Source: Larix kaempferi (lineage: Eukaryota; Streptophyta; Pinopsida; Pinales; Pinaceae). From it: a stretch of DNA of 64,000 nt. The notes below the pieces were generated by a model that worked only from the letters and a program-made list of their open reading frames with translations, was not told where the DNA came from and did no database searches. The stretch covers positions 9,520,501 to 9,584,500 of the forward strand of contig BSBM01000762.1 in the NCBI GenBank assembly GCA_027924585.1, written 5' to 3'. This document shows positions 22,791 to 34,639 of the stretch, one piece after another. Position 1 is the stretch's first letter. The number at the start of each line of letters is the position of its first letter. The position numbers and the translations under genes are program-made.

Positions 22791-23633
22791 ATGAAGGGCG
22801 CATCAACATCGTCTCCGCCACTAATATTTGAAGAGGGACATGTCTATGATATGCCACCTCACTTCGACCGAACTGTATCCAAGAAGAACCCAGGAAAAGT
22901 AAGTGCTCTCCATAGTTTCTTGAAAATTTATTTAGCTTTAATCAAAGATGAAAATGCATTAAGGGAGTTGAAAAATTTGATCGATGAATCTGAAGAAGAA
23001 TTGAGGACGGAAAGAGTTGTAAATCATGTTCAGAAAAGAACAAAGACTAGACGGGAGTTGTGACTTAATGCACAGATTGGTGACTATGACATGGATTTTG
23101 TTATTTTAGACTTGGGATTAGATGTCAATATATTGACTAAACAAAGATGGGAGAATATGGGGAAGCCGACTCTAGTGTGGTCACCTATTCAGTTACAGTT
23201 GGATAATCAACAAAACGTTATACCATTTGGATGAATGGTTGGAGTCCCTGTCGAAGTGGAGGGACTGCGAAATTTTGTAGACTTCAAAGTTATAGAGATT
23301 GTAGATTACATTAATCTGTATCCTGCACTTCTGGGGATATATTGGGAAATTCATAATCATACCATTATTAAATTCAAGAAGAGACTCCTAACATTTGAGA
23401 ATGATAAAATTAGAGTTGTTGCACCTCTGAATCCATTGGAAGTACATAGGTATGTCGAACTAGTTAAGGAATACTATGATGCTCACGACTTGGATAATAT
23501 ATACAATGTATCCTTTAGGATAAATGATTATATCAATCCTACAGTAGATGGTATGCTAAGATGGTGGAGCAATATATTTAGGAGGCCAATAAGTGGGTTA
23601 GGCCAAGTGGTTTTTGACCCCTAAGTTGTTGGA
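22791..23633 (+). pseudogene. Outer element protease region
   Basis: A linker of 90 codons (22791-23063) leads to the aspartic protease: VILDLGLDVNILTKQRWENMG (active-site Asp in DLG), WSPIQLQLDNQQNVIPFG, then GVPVEVEGLRNFVDFKVIEI and YPALLGIYWEIHN (in place of LGIDW). A stop at 23232 splits the domain. The DLG form, rather than DSG or DTG, occurs in several plant gypsy families. After 23633 the polyprotein is deleted. Confidence 0.7.
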
Positions 23634-23775
23634 TTTACTTGCAAGTGTGACTAGGGAAGGGACCAACATAATGATAAAGGGTCTTAACACCCCCAGGAGG
23701 CACAAACTTCATGTTTCACATGGTGATATGACATGAAGAATCTCAATGGTACACAGTGTGACATTTTCAGGTGTA

Positions 23776-23777
23776 AC

Positions 23778-23812
<35 letters not shown>

Positions 23813-23814
23813 TA
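23776..23814 (+). repeat. (CATA)n/(TA)n microsatellite
   Basis: About eight CATA units followed by TA repeats lie inside the shrunken pol region of the outer element. The stretch 23634-23940 around it has no recognisable gene. Confidence 0.9.
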
Positions 23815-23939
23815 AGTTTCTTCAAACATTTTGTGCACACTTTGTTTTTTATTGATGTGTTTTTAAATAGCAATTGGCGTATGTTTTAAAAATCCCAATC
23901 TAAATTCCTCCTCTATGTGTCTAAAGTCCTCTATGATAG

Positions 23940-24378
23940 ACACCCTTCAAGTTGGTGTATGGACAAGAAGTTTGGATGCGCATCGAGTATATTGTGCCAA
24001 GTTTAAGAATTGTTTCTTTCACTAGTATGTCTAAGATTGGTGTTTTAAAAAATAGGTTGTCATAGTTAATTCAATTTGAAGAAGACAAATTTATTGATCG
24101 ATTCCATTAGCAAGTGCAAAAGACTAGGGAAAGGCATGGCATGATCGCCACATCACCAAGAAGCACTTTCAATGAGGAGACTTAGTTATTCTCTATGATA
24201 GTAAGTTTTTCAAACACCCTGACAAGTTAAGAATGCATTTGCTAGGTTTTTATGTCATTAACTTTTTGATGAAGGGAGGCGCAGTACAATTGCAAAAATT
24301 TGATGGTGAACTCCTTAATGGATTGGTCAATGGGATCCGGTTGAATCCATATAAGGATAGTCGTGGCTTGTCATAGTA
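23940..24378 (+). pseudogene. Outer element integrase C-terminal fragment
   Basis: After a deletion that removed RT, RNase H and the DDE core, the plus strand reads FQLVYGQEVWM and IEYIVPSLRI in shifted frames. The integrase C-terminal part follows: QVQKTRE, GDLVILYDSKFFKHPGK with intact frame near 24170-24230, GGAVQLQKFDGELLNGLVNG and the final LNPYKDS. These match the tail of gypsy integrases with the pattern LLYDSKF...PGK...W.GPY. It fixes the position of the pol end, after which the extra reading frame begins. Confidence 0.7.
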
Positions 24379-24957
24379 AAGAGATTTGAGTCAATGCTTG
24401 TATATATAAAAAAAATTGTCTATAGATGTCATTTGGAAACCCTGAGATTTAATTTTTTTGAATCCAGTTATGTCGAATTTTTCATGTTGATGTATTGGTA
24501 TGTCGAAGTTTTCCACAAACCCCAAGTTAATTTTCTGTCGAAGTTTTCCAGAAACTCAAAGTTAATTTTCTGTCAAGGTCTTATTTTGGCATTTGGAAAC
24601 CCCAACTTAATTTTCCATCAAAGTAAAATATCAGAAACATAGTTTGGGTGTCTATCATAGTTCCATATGTCCAAGTTGTCAATTTGTCAAAGTTGCAGTT
24701 GACATGCATTAATTGCTTCTTTTTTTATGGGTGTAGTGGAGGCGTTAGTGGGCCTTTTGTATTAATTTCCAAAAATACTGAAGTGTGTGAACAGATTATC
24801 CTCTTCCAATATGATGATTGTAAGCATAGAGGACATTCAATTCACATCGGAAATGAAAAAAAGGATCGCACAAGAGAATTAAACTTAAACGTGCATCTAT
24901 ATACCGGTTGGAATTCATTGTTACCTTGCATATTGAGCGTATTGAGCACACCATAGC
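24379..24957 (+). other. Spacer between pol end and 3' ORF of outer element
   Basis: It holds three to four imperfect direct repeats with the words GTCGAAGTTTTCC and AACCCCAAGTTAATTTTC (24500-24620). No coding region is recognisable. It is possibly a leader of the downstream frame. Confidence 0.4.
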
Positions 24958-27860
24958 TTGAGAAAATCACAAAGAGCGAGTGTAGCATACCAAACCAACA
25001 CAATGCAATTCAATATGTATGTTGCTAGTGAAGTTCAAGGATATATCGAGGAATTCAACATGCACAGCTCTGTACCAGTTAGTCATGAGCAACCAGAAGT
25101 TATTTCCCCACACATTCCAGTAGATGTTCCTAAGAAGTGAAGAAAATCAAACCGCAACAATCTAGAGGAAGGAACAAAGGGGAGGCATGAAATTGAAGCA
25201 TTTGGGTCTGGGTCTGCAACCCTTGTACTGATATATGTTCCACTGCGAAGGAAGAATTCAAAACTAGTGCAGCTACCAAAGAATTCTAGGTGTCAGTTAG
25301 TTTCGACAATTCCAGTCCCGAAGTGCGTTGTGGTCTAGGGCATCATTTTGTGAAATGTCAATAAATTGTCATATGCAGACCATGACATCGCCAAGTTTCA
25401 AGAATTCCAATATAAGAATTACATGCAAACTATCACTATGACCGAAGGTGCGACGTTGGAGTTCGAGTAGACTTAATGGACCATTGGCCTAGAAAAAGCG
25501 AGCATCTTGTCGCTGATGCATATTCCATACTTTGGGAAGACTGCGGAAGCCAATGCCTGCATAAAGTAACTATTATTGTGTTTCCATGGAGGATGCTTAT
25601 GGTTTTAAACTAAGGTTTTGGTGTATACTAGATTGATCACAAAGATCACAGGGTTTCCCAAGGCCGTCTTGGACCCTGCTAAATTCTTTTTTGGGAAGGA
25701 AAGAGATCGATATCTAGCTACAAGAATGAAGGAGAAACACAACTTGTCGAAGAATAATAGGTACTTCGGTGTAGCATCTATCAATGACCAAGTAGTGCGC
25801 TTCGCTGCAAAGGCGTTAGTGGCAAAGGAATTAAGGAAGGTTCTACTGAACTAGGTGATTGTAGTGACAGAACAGTGCTCGCAAGGAGTGCAAATGAACT
25901 GGGCGACCCTTTTTCTAAATGCGTTTCTTGCCGAGTGTGCGGATGCCCAAGACAATGGTATCCCATTTACCTATTCCTGGATTTTATTATTGATTTTGTT
26001 TGTCAGGTGGGCGGAGCCGCAAAATTATAAAGGCATGCAGCTACATGTGCCATATTATGCTTCCTCGTACATGAACTTGTGGTACTCTTACATCAAAATT
26101 TGGGAGTAAGAGAGTAACGTTACCTTGTAGCTTCAAAAAGAGGCACCACCATATTATGTTGCACAAATACCATGTATTGAAGAAAGTCTTGTGGTGAACT
26201 ATCGTGGCATTGCAAGGTTCAAGGCAGGACCTCAACATATGTACATTCAAGCGAGGAGAGACCCGCACCAGCAATGTCTAACAACCCTGTTCAAGTTGGC
26301 ACCAAAATAATCTGATGCAATCATTTAGGAGTGGTGAGTACAATGGAAAGTCCCTATTGAACCGGAGAACATCTTTCCATATCTATCAAAGTAGGACCAA
26401 TGACAGGAGGGTGCTTCTGGTCAGCAACAGAACACAAGTCAGAACCATAGTAGAACATTGGTGCTAGGGGGTACAAAGGTATCCCTCCCCAATCAGATAA
26501 TGGCAAGAAAGAGTCAATCTATACTCCAACAGATCTGGGTCTGTGTGAGAAGCACAAGGCTAAGACATCGAAGCAGGGAGGAAAGAAGAAGAAAATGCAC
26601 AAAGGTTTGGCACAGTGCAGGCCTTAACAGATGATGATGTCCACATCTTGTTTCATGGGATGAAATAAGTTGTTGGAGAAAATCTAAAGATAGCAGAGGA
26701 AAAAATAGTTCAGTTGTTTAGCAGCATGTCAGAGATATTGGATAGCCTCTGTCAAGTGGTAAAGCGTATTAGTATATCTACTCCGTAGTAGGATGCCTCG
26801 CAGTGGGTCGGGGCTATACATGATGAATAAAGTCAGGAGTAGTTGACTCACCCACCTTCAAGGGACAGATTTGTCAAGGTGTTGTGGAGGAAACTAACCT
26901 TTGATGAAGCAGAGTCAATTCTACAAGTCCCACAGGCGGGGGGTATGCAGAGTTGAAGTTATCTGCATTGCCACTTTTTATGTTACATAATTTGTAGGAG
27001 AACATCGCGCAAGATTTTAAAAAAAGGGAGTGGTCAATATTTGACCTTATGAAGGACTACAAAAATCAAGAAACAACGTGAAAGGATCAGTCCGCCGAGC
27101 TACAATAGGACAGGGAATTTCTCCATTGGGAACAATAGAATTTTCAAAAGCCTGTCGTAGTAGCATGTCGTGCAGTCCCAGAGGCAGAAATAATTGATGA
27201 AATGTGACCAGGGGAGAAGCTGCAACACCTAGAATTTTTTTATTTTGGGTTTTAGACAAAAAGTACAAGAATTGGAAGCCAAGTTACTTCCCAACACCCC
27301 GCCCGAGGTAAGAAAGAAGATACATGCATAGGTGCGAGGAGCCATCCAAATCATTCAAGAATTGGAGGCTCAATGTATCAATATATATGAGGAGGTGTCA
27401 CGGACTTGGGTTGTGTTTTTTGAGGATGTTGGATTAGAGGAAATAGCTACTAGGGTTGGAGATGCTGAAGAAAAGATGAAAAGTTTGTGGGGTTTGTTGA
27501 ATACTCTATCACTAGTAAATAGGATGAGGAGAGATGTAGAAAATAAAGCATTGCAGAATGATATTAATCAGTTGAGAGTCCAACACAGGAAGCGGTCAAA
27601 AATGGTGGAAGCACTTCAGTCAGAAGCAGAGTGAGTATTTGAAATCATTGGGAGTTAGCATATGTCTATTCTGTCACCAGTCACTCAGACTGTCGAGCAG
27701 AGCAACAAGCATATCATGGTTGAGTTGTCTTAGGAAATCAACTAGAAAAAGGAAGAAGTCCAACAGTCAGTCAAAACAACTAGGAAGGTATATGAGGATT
27801 TCTTGTCGAAGATGTAGGAATCTGTACCACAATTTTGAAGTGGCTCAAGATGAGCGACAT
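24958..27860 (+). pseudogene. Extra 3' reading frame of outer element, function unknown
   Basis: Between the integrase end and the 3' LTR lies about 2.9 kb of decayed coding sequence on the element's strand. Recognisable pieces are YKNYMQTITMTEGATLEFE, GLEKASILSLMHIPYFGK, the open stretch 25618-25854 (ITKITGFPKAVLDPAKFF, KEKHNLSKNNRYFGVASIND) and 25855-26109 (VQMNWATLFLNAFLAECAD, WAEPQNYKGMQLHVPYY). A Gln/Glu-rich C-terminus follows, with a coiled coil at 27332-27634. It is not a known pol domain. Its NWA-centred block and downstream coiled coil recall the ORF inside the inner element's LTRs. In position it corresponds to env-like or accessory ORFs. Confidence 0.5.
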
Positions 27861-27865
27861 GTGAG

Positions 27866-28806
27866 TGTTGGGGGCCTATTGGGCTTAGTATATTTTGGGT
27901 ACCATTTTTGGCAGGGAAACTTTGGTGTGGACAAATACAAAGTAAAAATGGCTCGATGAAGTGGTTAACTCTTACGAAGTAGTCGAGAAACTAGGAAAAC
28001 GTTTATGTTCATGGTGTTAAAGCGTGGATTTGAGTTAGTTAGTTAGAGTTTGTCCACTTACATTAATGATTCAAGTAGTTTTTAGTGTGTTAGTGGGAGT
28101 GGGGTAGGTTGTGTGCGCCCTATAAACATGTAACAATAGGGAAATTTTGAGGCTATTAGCTAGTTAGTTAGAAGAATAGCGATTTATTCCCTATATGTGT
28201 CTGTAATTGGTGAACTACTCTATGTATGTCAAAGCTACTATAAATATTCAAGACGCACGATCTGCAGGATGTGTGCATAGGTCTGTTGTAAATCAAGGAA
28301 GAATATGTGAGTCATAAAGATGAAGTTCTTATTTATTGGCTGCGACTCATAATAAAGACAAAGTGCTTCCGTGGTTTTTACCATATTGGGTTTCCACGTT
28401 AAAATATGGTGTTATTGTGTGATGTGATATGTGTTTCTTTCCTTTTCTTATGATTTATATGAATGAATGAACAATGTGCTTAATTGAGAATCCCATGAAT
28501 GCCAAGTATAATGTATGCTATATAAATCTTAGTTAACTCATCGATTATGCCGAAGTGAATGGCATGTTGAAGATATAGATATGTCGATGTAATGGGTTGC
28601 TTATTAAATGATTGGTTTGTCAAGCTATTCCCATTTTGAGCTGCAAAATCCTAATTCCTGCAGTATCCATAGGTGCTTCGAGTGAGACTTCATATGCTTC
28701 GTAGGTGTTACCGGAAGGGATAAAACCCTTTCGGGTTGGTATATGTGGTGTTTGTTGGTCTTGTGTTAGATGTTTGAACACTGTTTGGATTAAAAGTACA
28801 CCAACA
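27866..28806 (+). repeat. 3' LTR of outer element (941 bp)
   Basis: It starts TGTTGGGGGCC and ends GTACACCAACA, with TGTTGG/CCAACA as terminal inverted repeat. It aligns with 117-1033 and is followed by the ATAAT duplication. Confidence 0.9.
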
Positions 28807-28811
28807 ATAAT
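28807..28811. repeat. TSD ATAAT, right copy (outer element)
   Basis: Matches 112-116. The chromovirus frame continues directly after it. Confidence 0.85.
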
Positions 28812-29060
28812 CCCAACAAAACTGCACCATCCAAAGTCATTGCAATGATTTCAAACAAATCATACCTAAAAGTGGACAATATAATTGCATAGAAGATTGT
28901 GCAATTCGATAAGAACCAAATGAAGGAGTACTTTATCATCTAGAATGATGGACCCAAAGGGTAGAACATTTGGAAAAGTAAGGAAGTAATGTCTTAGTTT
29001 GAAGATAAAATATTAGAGTTAAGAAGTAGAACACTAGGGAACTTAGAAAAGCACTAGTTG
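28812..29060 (+). pseudogene. Chromovirus pol 3' end, downstream half with decayed chromodomain
   Basis: Continuing from the frame at 1-111, this segment reads through stops as KVDNIIA, KIVQFDKNQMKEYFII, ND-PK and NIWKSKEVM. The order of an initial hydrophobic strand, then YxI/VxW-like and xxW positions, is that of a chromodomain at the integrase C-terminus. Chromodomains direct chromoviruses to marked chromatin. At least three in-frame stops show it is dead. The call rests on pattern and position. Confidence 0.5.
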
Positions 29061-29065
29061 GAAAT

Positions 29066-30122
29066 TGTTGGGATGACAATAGGTTTGGTGGGGCAGGATG
29101 TATATCCTTCTCATGTGACTGATAGTAGGTGCATCGTTGACTTGGCATAGAGGGTCATCGAGAAAGATCACGATGTTATAATTTTCCTTCTTGATAAATG
29201 AAGAGAGTGGTGAACCATTCCTATTCCCTTAATAAGACTCTAGGTTTCATTGGGTGCACAATTTGGATGTATGGACTTGAGGGAGTTGATCCTTCCCTTA
29301 GTCGGTGATCATTTCCTTTGATGGAATTCAACACATGGATTCATACACACTCATTGGGAATGCTTGAAATGGGAAGACTTGTGGGCACACATGTGATGGG
29401 TTCACAGGAAGCAAATGAACATGTGATGGGAAATGTGATAAGATCACTTATGAGGGGTGCACTTGTCAGAACATGGGTGTCAAGAATACTTGATACAAGC
29501 ACACTTGTGGATGTAGATGGCCGGAAAATTAAGACACCAAAGGAATAAAAATTATATGTAGGCACTTGCTAGTCCACCTTAGAAGCAAGGGGCTCGCAAG
29601 ATTTTGGAAAGAATCATATATAAAGTGGATGCCTCAAAGTGGCTAAGGGATTAAATATTATCAAGTTATTGAGACATAACTACAAAGTGTTATGCGGTTG
29701 TGCTAAGTTGTGGGTTTTGCATAGGAGGGTGAATTTGCATTGACAAAGTGAATGTGACTTGTAGGAGATAGGATTGTGGTAGCTTCAGTAGTGGGATTGA
29801 TAGTTCTAAGAAATGGGTCTTTTCTATAAATGTAATCTTCAAAAATAGCTACAAGAAGTTTGCTTGGTTCCTCTATTGTACATTGTAACATACTTCATCT
29901 AATAAAGTTTAATTTATCTACCTTGGGTTCTAATTGCACATGTACCTTGTGTTATGTTTGGTTAGATAAATGTTGTAATGTTTCCTACAATGTATTGTGG
30001 TGGATAATTTCTATAATATTGGCTAAGAATAAGTATCATTGGGATGCTTTAAAGGCCATGGTTGGACGTATACCTATTGTTGGAAAAAATTGTTAAGTAG
30101 AATTAAAATTGCACACCTAACA
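29066..30122 (+). repeat. Possible 3' LTR of the chromovirus layer
   Basis: It lies directly behind the pol end. It starts TGTTGGGATG and could end at CACACCTAACA. It contains a TATA-like box (catatataaagtgg, about 29616) and AATAAAGTTTA near 29900, in the order expected of an LTR. The partner LTR is outside the window, and there is no clear polypurine tract before 29066. The limits are therefore guesses. Confidence 0.3.
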
Positions 30123-30510
30123 TATTGTAGTCTAAGGTGAAGTTAAGGGTAGATATTAGGTGAAGAGGAATAGTCTAGTTGTAGTAGGAACAAGTTGTCA
30201 AGCCCCTTCATTGAGGCAAGGAAGTTTCACACGAATGGAGATGATGAAAATAAAATTTCTAGGAAAGACCCGTAGGTACATGAAAATTATATCGTCTTAT
30301 ATTTTAGTGTTATTACCTTAATTTTTGTCACGTATACAATTTGAATAGTTGTTGAAAAATTCATAACGATTGCAGTCATAACCTAGATTATGCATTTGAT
30401 CTCATCGTCATATGACCTTATGGTACCTCACTTATCCAAGTTAACCCATTATTTGATTGTTTTCTTGGGCACATTGGTTATTCCCCCCTTTTTTAGCACA
30501 ATGCATAGAA
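30123..30510. other. Intergenic stretch, nothing recognised
   Basis: AT-rich sequence between the presumed LTR and the LINE tail. No coding or repeat structure is visible. Confidence 0.5.
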
Positions 30511-33118
30511 AATCCCTTGATTTTATTTTATTTATTTTTAACAAAAGAAGGTAATTTTTATATTAAAAGGAAGTTTTAAAACAACTCAAAGAGACACAAT
30601 TTCCAAAATAGTCTAGATTTGCAATCCCCAACATTGTTTCCATCCAACTATCATCTACATGCATCCTTGAGACCACTTTAATAACAACCCAAAAGGAATT
30701 TACTGATATAAACCTTTACATATTGGATTAATACAAAAATAAAAAAGAAAAACATTTGTCAGACTAAACAAGACCTTAAACAATGCCAAATTATTCCTAT
30801 GGAGTACGAGAGCTCAAAATTTTGATTACGCCATCATTTGGTTTAGAAGCCAAAGCTTCTTCTATGGTTGTTCTACCAACATTATTTGTGACTTGGGACT
30901 AACTTCCATCTAGAAAGGCTTGATGCACTTCGATAGTGACATACAATTTTTCCAGCTGGGCACTCTACACCAAATATTCTTGCTCAAAATCATAAAAATG
31001 ATGGTCTAGAATGGAGAAATGGTCAATTACCTCATCGATGAAGAAGAGAAAACCCTCCATTTGTGAGTTGGAAAACCAAAGGATCGATTGGAGGTCCCTA
31101 ATATTAGCCTTCATGTCACGAAAATCCACAACCAACTCGATAATTTCAGCTACAGTTCCTTTCAGAGGATTCATGTCGTATTGTGTTAGAAACACACATA
31201 CAAATAACTGCACTAAAATCCTCCCCTATACTAAAATGATAGGGGAATACCCTACAAATATTCCATCCAAAAAAATAAAATTACAGGTACGAATGATCCA
31301 CAAACCAAATAGGAAACTACATTTAATCTGCCACCCACCGAGCGTACTTTAGCACAAAGAAACAACTAGAACCAACCCTCTTACTTTTGTTTACTTGAAG
31401 CTTACTCTTTCCTGCCAACTCGAAAAGGTACCTCAAAATCACAAATCCCCCAACTAAGACAAAAGATGAAATAGATTTCTACACCCCAAGAACACATCGA
31501 CCCTCATGAAGACAAATAGATCCAATATTCGAACCTGAAATTTCCCAAAATGATCCCTTGCGGACCTCAAACCATTTAAAAAAATCATGAAGAATCCTAA
31601 ATTGTTTCCATGAAACTTATCAAATTTCCATATTAATGAGCCCCTATATCACCTTAGACATGAAACATATTTACTATCCTTGTCCCATGCTTTGAGATGA
31701 GGCTCCTTTAATTCCCATGCATAAGATATTTGACTTCGGCCAGGTGGGATGCATGCACCTATGCTGAGTTATTTCCATGAATTTAGATATAAAAAATAAC
31801 ACCTAGTAAATCCACCTAGGATAAGGGTGGCCCCTATTTTCTTTTAAATTCTCTTTTCCAAGTATCATATCATGATTCTCTAAGGCATCATCTTGTTGAT
31901 TATTGCTTCTAAAAATCCGCACTAGCAATATTTCCTTAATCTGTCACACCGAGACGACAATGCAATATTGCAATTGTCCAACTATTATATCATTGAACAT
32001 AATTCCTTTCATGGCTTGCTAAATTATAACCAAATAGTCTCTAACTACCAAGACATTTTTGAGTCCTAGATAATTAATGAAATCCAAAATCATAAATAGA
32101 TCATATCTTTCCGCCTAATTATTAGTGGATTTCTCCAAACCCGAAGAAAACATGAAGACCTAAGTTTTTCATCAGGATCAAGGAGAATCCACCTTGCAAC
32201 TTCTTCCCCAGGATTACCTTTAGAGGCATCATAGAAATGTAGAGAATAGCTTGATTGCTTAGCCAGCCAATTCTTGAATTCCTTATGAGGAAAATCTATT
32301 CTCCAATGTGTATGCGATAAAGAGTAGCTCAAATTGGAGTTGAACTGAAGGGAGCTCGATGGGAGAAAATACATGACTCTCTTTGTTTCTAAGGAAGAGA
32401 GGGGTTCTTGAGAAATATTAGACAACCCCCTATCAAGAAGAGCATCATGCACTAAGGCGTAAGCTGATAGAGCAGTGCAAATTTATAAATTGTGATCCAA
32501 ATCAAATAACTCTATATTCCTAGCAATCCAAATTTCCCAAAAGAAGTATCTAGGGGGTGTGTTCCATATATGACCCAAGGAAGGTTTTTTATTCAAAGAC
32601 CCAGTAAATTTGTTCTTCCAATGGCTCAAGAAACCATTCCAAGAGGACAATGAAGGGAAAAAATGTGGATATTATCATGCATAAGAAAATCCCAAACCTG
32701 TTTGGAGTAATCACATTCAAAGAAGAGATGATGTATAGATCCATGATTAAATTTACATAGTAAACACCTTAATGGACCAAAAATTTGATGCTTTCTGAAT
32801 ATTTATGATGTTTAAATTTTCCCATTAATCAAAACCCAACGAAAGGCATTAATTAGGGGAAGACCATCTTAATTATAGACCTTATCCCAAATCATTGAGG
32901 GAGGAGGATGGGGCCGATCCAATATAATATTTGTGTATCATTCCTGGATAGTTTATCTACCATGATTCTCCCACCCTGTACTATCCACATATCCCCAGTT
33001 AATCAGAGCAAATCCAAGAATATGAAAAACTAGAATATCAAACTGAGTGGATAAGTGCTTAGTTACCCCTTCTCTACACCAGTCAATCAATCTTCCATTG
33101 TCGTCCCTGTTGAAAAAT
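30511..33118 (-). mobile_element. 5'-truncated LINE (non-LTR retrotransposon), 3' part
   Basis: Minus-strand pieces give the C-terminal half of a plant LINE ORF2. RT C-terminal sequence lies at about 33060-33118 (DNGRLIDWCREGV). A zinc-binding RT-associated domain lies at about 32650-32920 (WDKVYN, CLLCKFNHGSIHHLFFEC). RNase H lies at about 32100-32240 (FYDASKGNPGEE), and its end near 31870-32090 (RIFRSNNQQDDALENH). The plus strand ends in a T-rich run (ttttattttatttattttt, 30514-30535), that is, an A-rich tail in element orientation. Stops and shifts are frequent. The RT core and ORF1 are absent, as usual for LINE copies truncated at the 5' end. Confidence 0.75.
32090..32452 (-). pseudogene. 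LINE RNase H domain (RVT_3 type)
   Basis: An open stretch of 120 codons carries HFYDASKGNPGEEVARWILL, the first RNase H strand with its catalytic Asp and the DGASKGNPG-like signature. In plant LINEs this domain follows RT and the zinc-binding region and removes RNA from the hybrid. Later RNase H motifs continue left of the stop in broken frame. Confidence 0.75.
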
Positions 33119-33905
33119 TTCCATTGATGTCAAAGCAAGTGGGAGTTCCACCACCATGATAAGTCAGGTAATTCAACTATATTAAAGCAAGTGGGACTTT
33201 CACCATCATGTTAAGACCGCTATGCCATAAAACAAGGAGAAGTACAGTTAACATGATTAGATGGCATTACTACACAAGATTTTGTCGACCTAAGAAGTGA
33301 TTCAACACTCATATAAATAAAGGAAGTGATAAATCTATTTAGGTATCCATCCAAGTATGGAACTCTGAGTAGGTGTGTTGATTTCAAGTGGAATATGAAT
33401 TTTTGGGGCTTCGCTAGTAAGGATGGTTTGTGCGAAGTGTGAACATATGAGTGTGCAGTAGATATGAATGCACAGATAATGATCAGAGCATGTGGATGAG
33501 TATGTGCACATAATCCATATAATAACTGGATTTGTAGCAGGATGCAGTGTAAGAGAAGATGTGAGAATAATTGAAACAGAGTATGTCAAAGTGTGCGTAG
33601 AAGGAAGAAAAGAAAAGAACATATTATAGTGGGAATTATGCACGAAGATATGAAGTCAGTGTGCCAGAAGTGTAACAACATCTATATATCAGGGTGGTTG
33701 GATAGGGAAAGAAAAGGATATTGCAGTCTCCATTCAAGTTGGTTCTTGAACACAACAAGTTGGTGCTTGCACAGAGGATTAGTGTCCTTGCAGGTTGAAG
33801 CTTGCTTCAGGAAGTTGGTGCTTGCGTAGAGGATTGGTGTCCTCACAGATTGGAGCATCTATTATCTAAGTTGTTTTTTCCATGTGGGATTGGTGTCCTG
33901 ATCAT
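33119..33905. other. Non-coding junction with short direct repeats
   Basis: It has two short duplications. One is around AAGCAAGTGGGA (33136 and 33186). The other, of about 45-50 bp, is around GTTGGTGCTTGC...GGATT.GTGTCCT (33760-33860). It sits between the LINE and the broken integrase at 33906. No gene is seen. Confidence 0.4.
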
Positions 33906-34634
33906 ATTGGTGTATGAATAAGTTTGTATCATATCATATATTCCATGTGGCATCTCATTAGCTTGCGTTGGCCTCCCCATTTGTTGACAACTTTCACAAA
34001 TTTTTACATACCTAGTAGCATCCTTGAACAATGTTGGATAGTACTATCCCAGGTGTAAAATTTTATAAGCAATTTGTTTATCTGAAAAGTGGACTCCATA
34101 AGGCCTATCATGGCAGGCTTGAAGTATATCATGTACTCCATCCTCTTGTACACATCTTCTGGTGATCAAGTATGGACCTATCCGGAAAAGGTCACCTCCA
34201 ATCCAATAATAATTAGCACTCAATTGAACAATTCTTCACTTTTCTTGAGATGGCATATTTTGAGGTAGCTTCCTTGTAGCTCAATAGTTTCCTACATCTG
34301 AAAACCAAGGTGTGTGAGTATAAAAAACAAACAAGTATTCATCAGGAAAACTATCATTAGCAGGAACAACACCATCGTGATTATTAATTCTGGAAAGAAA
34401 ATCTGCTACTAAATTTTCCCTACTAGGTCTATCTACAATGGTGACATTAAATTACTATAATAGAAGCAACCACCTTGTAATTATATCGTCAATGACAGGT
34501 TCGTTCATGAGAAATCAAATGGATGAATGGTATGTATGGATAAATATTTCAGATCCTGTGATATAATGTCTAAACTTATTAATTGCATGTACGGAAACTA
34601 ATAATTAATTTTCTGTGACCGTGTAATTAAATTC
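33906..34634 (-). pseudogene. gypsy RNase H end and integrase zinc domain
   Basis: Right of the inserted solo LTR the minus strand continues RNase H (FNYTVTEN, AINKFRHYITGSEIFIHT). It ends with NVTIVDRPSRENLVADFLSRI (broken by stops). The integrase HHCC domain follows: HDRPYGVHFSDKQIAYKILH, then CESCQQMGRPTQ. The DDE core is missing at the left edge. The domain would bind zinc and element ends. Confidence 0.8.
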
Positions 34635-34639
34635 AGCAG
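34635..34639. repeat. TSD AGCAG, left copy (solo LTR)
   Basis: AGCAG before TGTAACATCC at 34640. The right copy is at 37211-37215. Confidence 0.85.

Larger units (their letters stand above)
117..28806 (+). mobile_element. Outer Ty3/gypsy retrotransposon, split by a nested element
   Basis: This is a forward-strand LTR retrotransposon with LTRs at 117-1033 and 27866-28806 and a perfect 5-bp TSD (ATAAT). Without the nested 18.9-kb insertion at 2421-21302 it is about 9.8 kb. In order it holds a leader reading frame, gag with an array of zinc knuckles, protease, a fragment of the integrase C-terminus, and a long extra reading frame before the 3' LTR. RT, RNase H and the integrase core are missing, so it is a deletion derivative that could not move without help. 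All frames carry stops and shifts. Confidence 0.85.
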
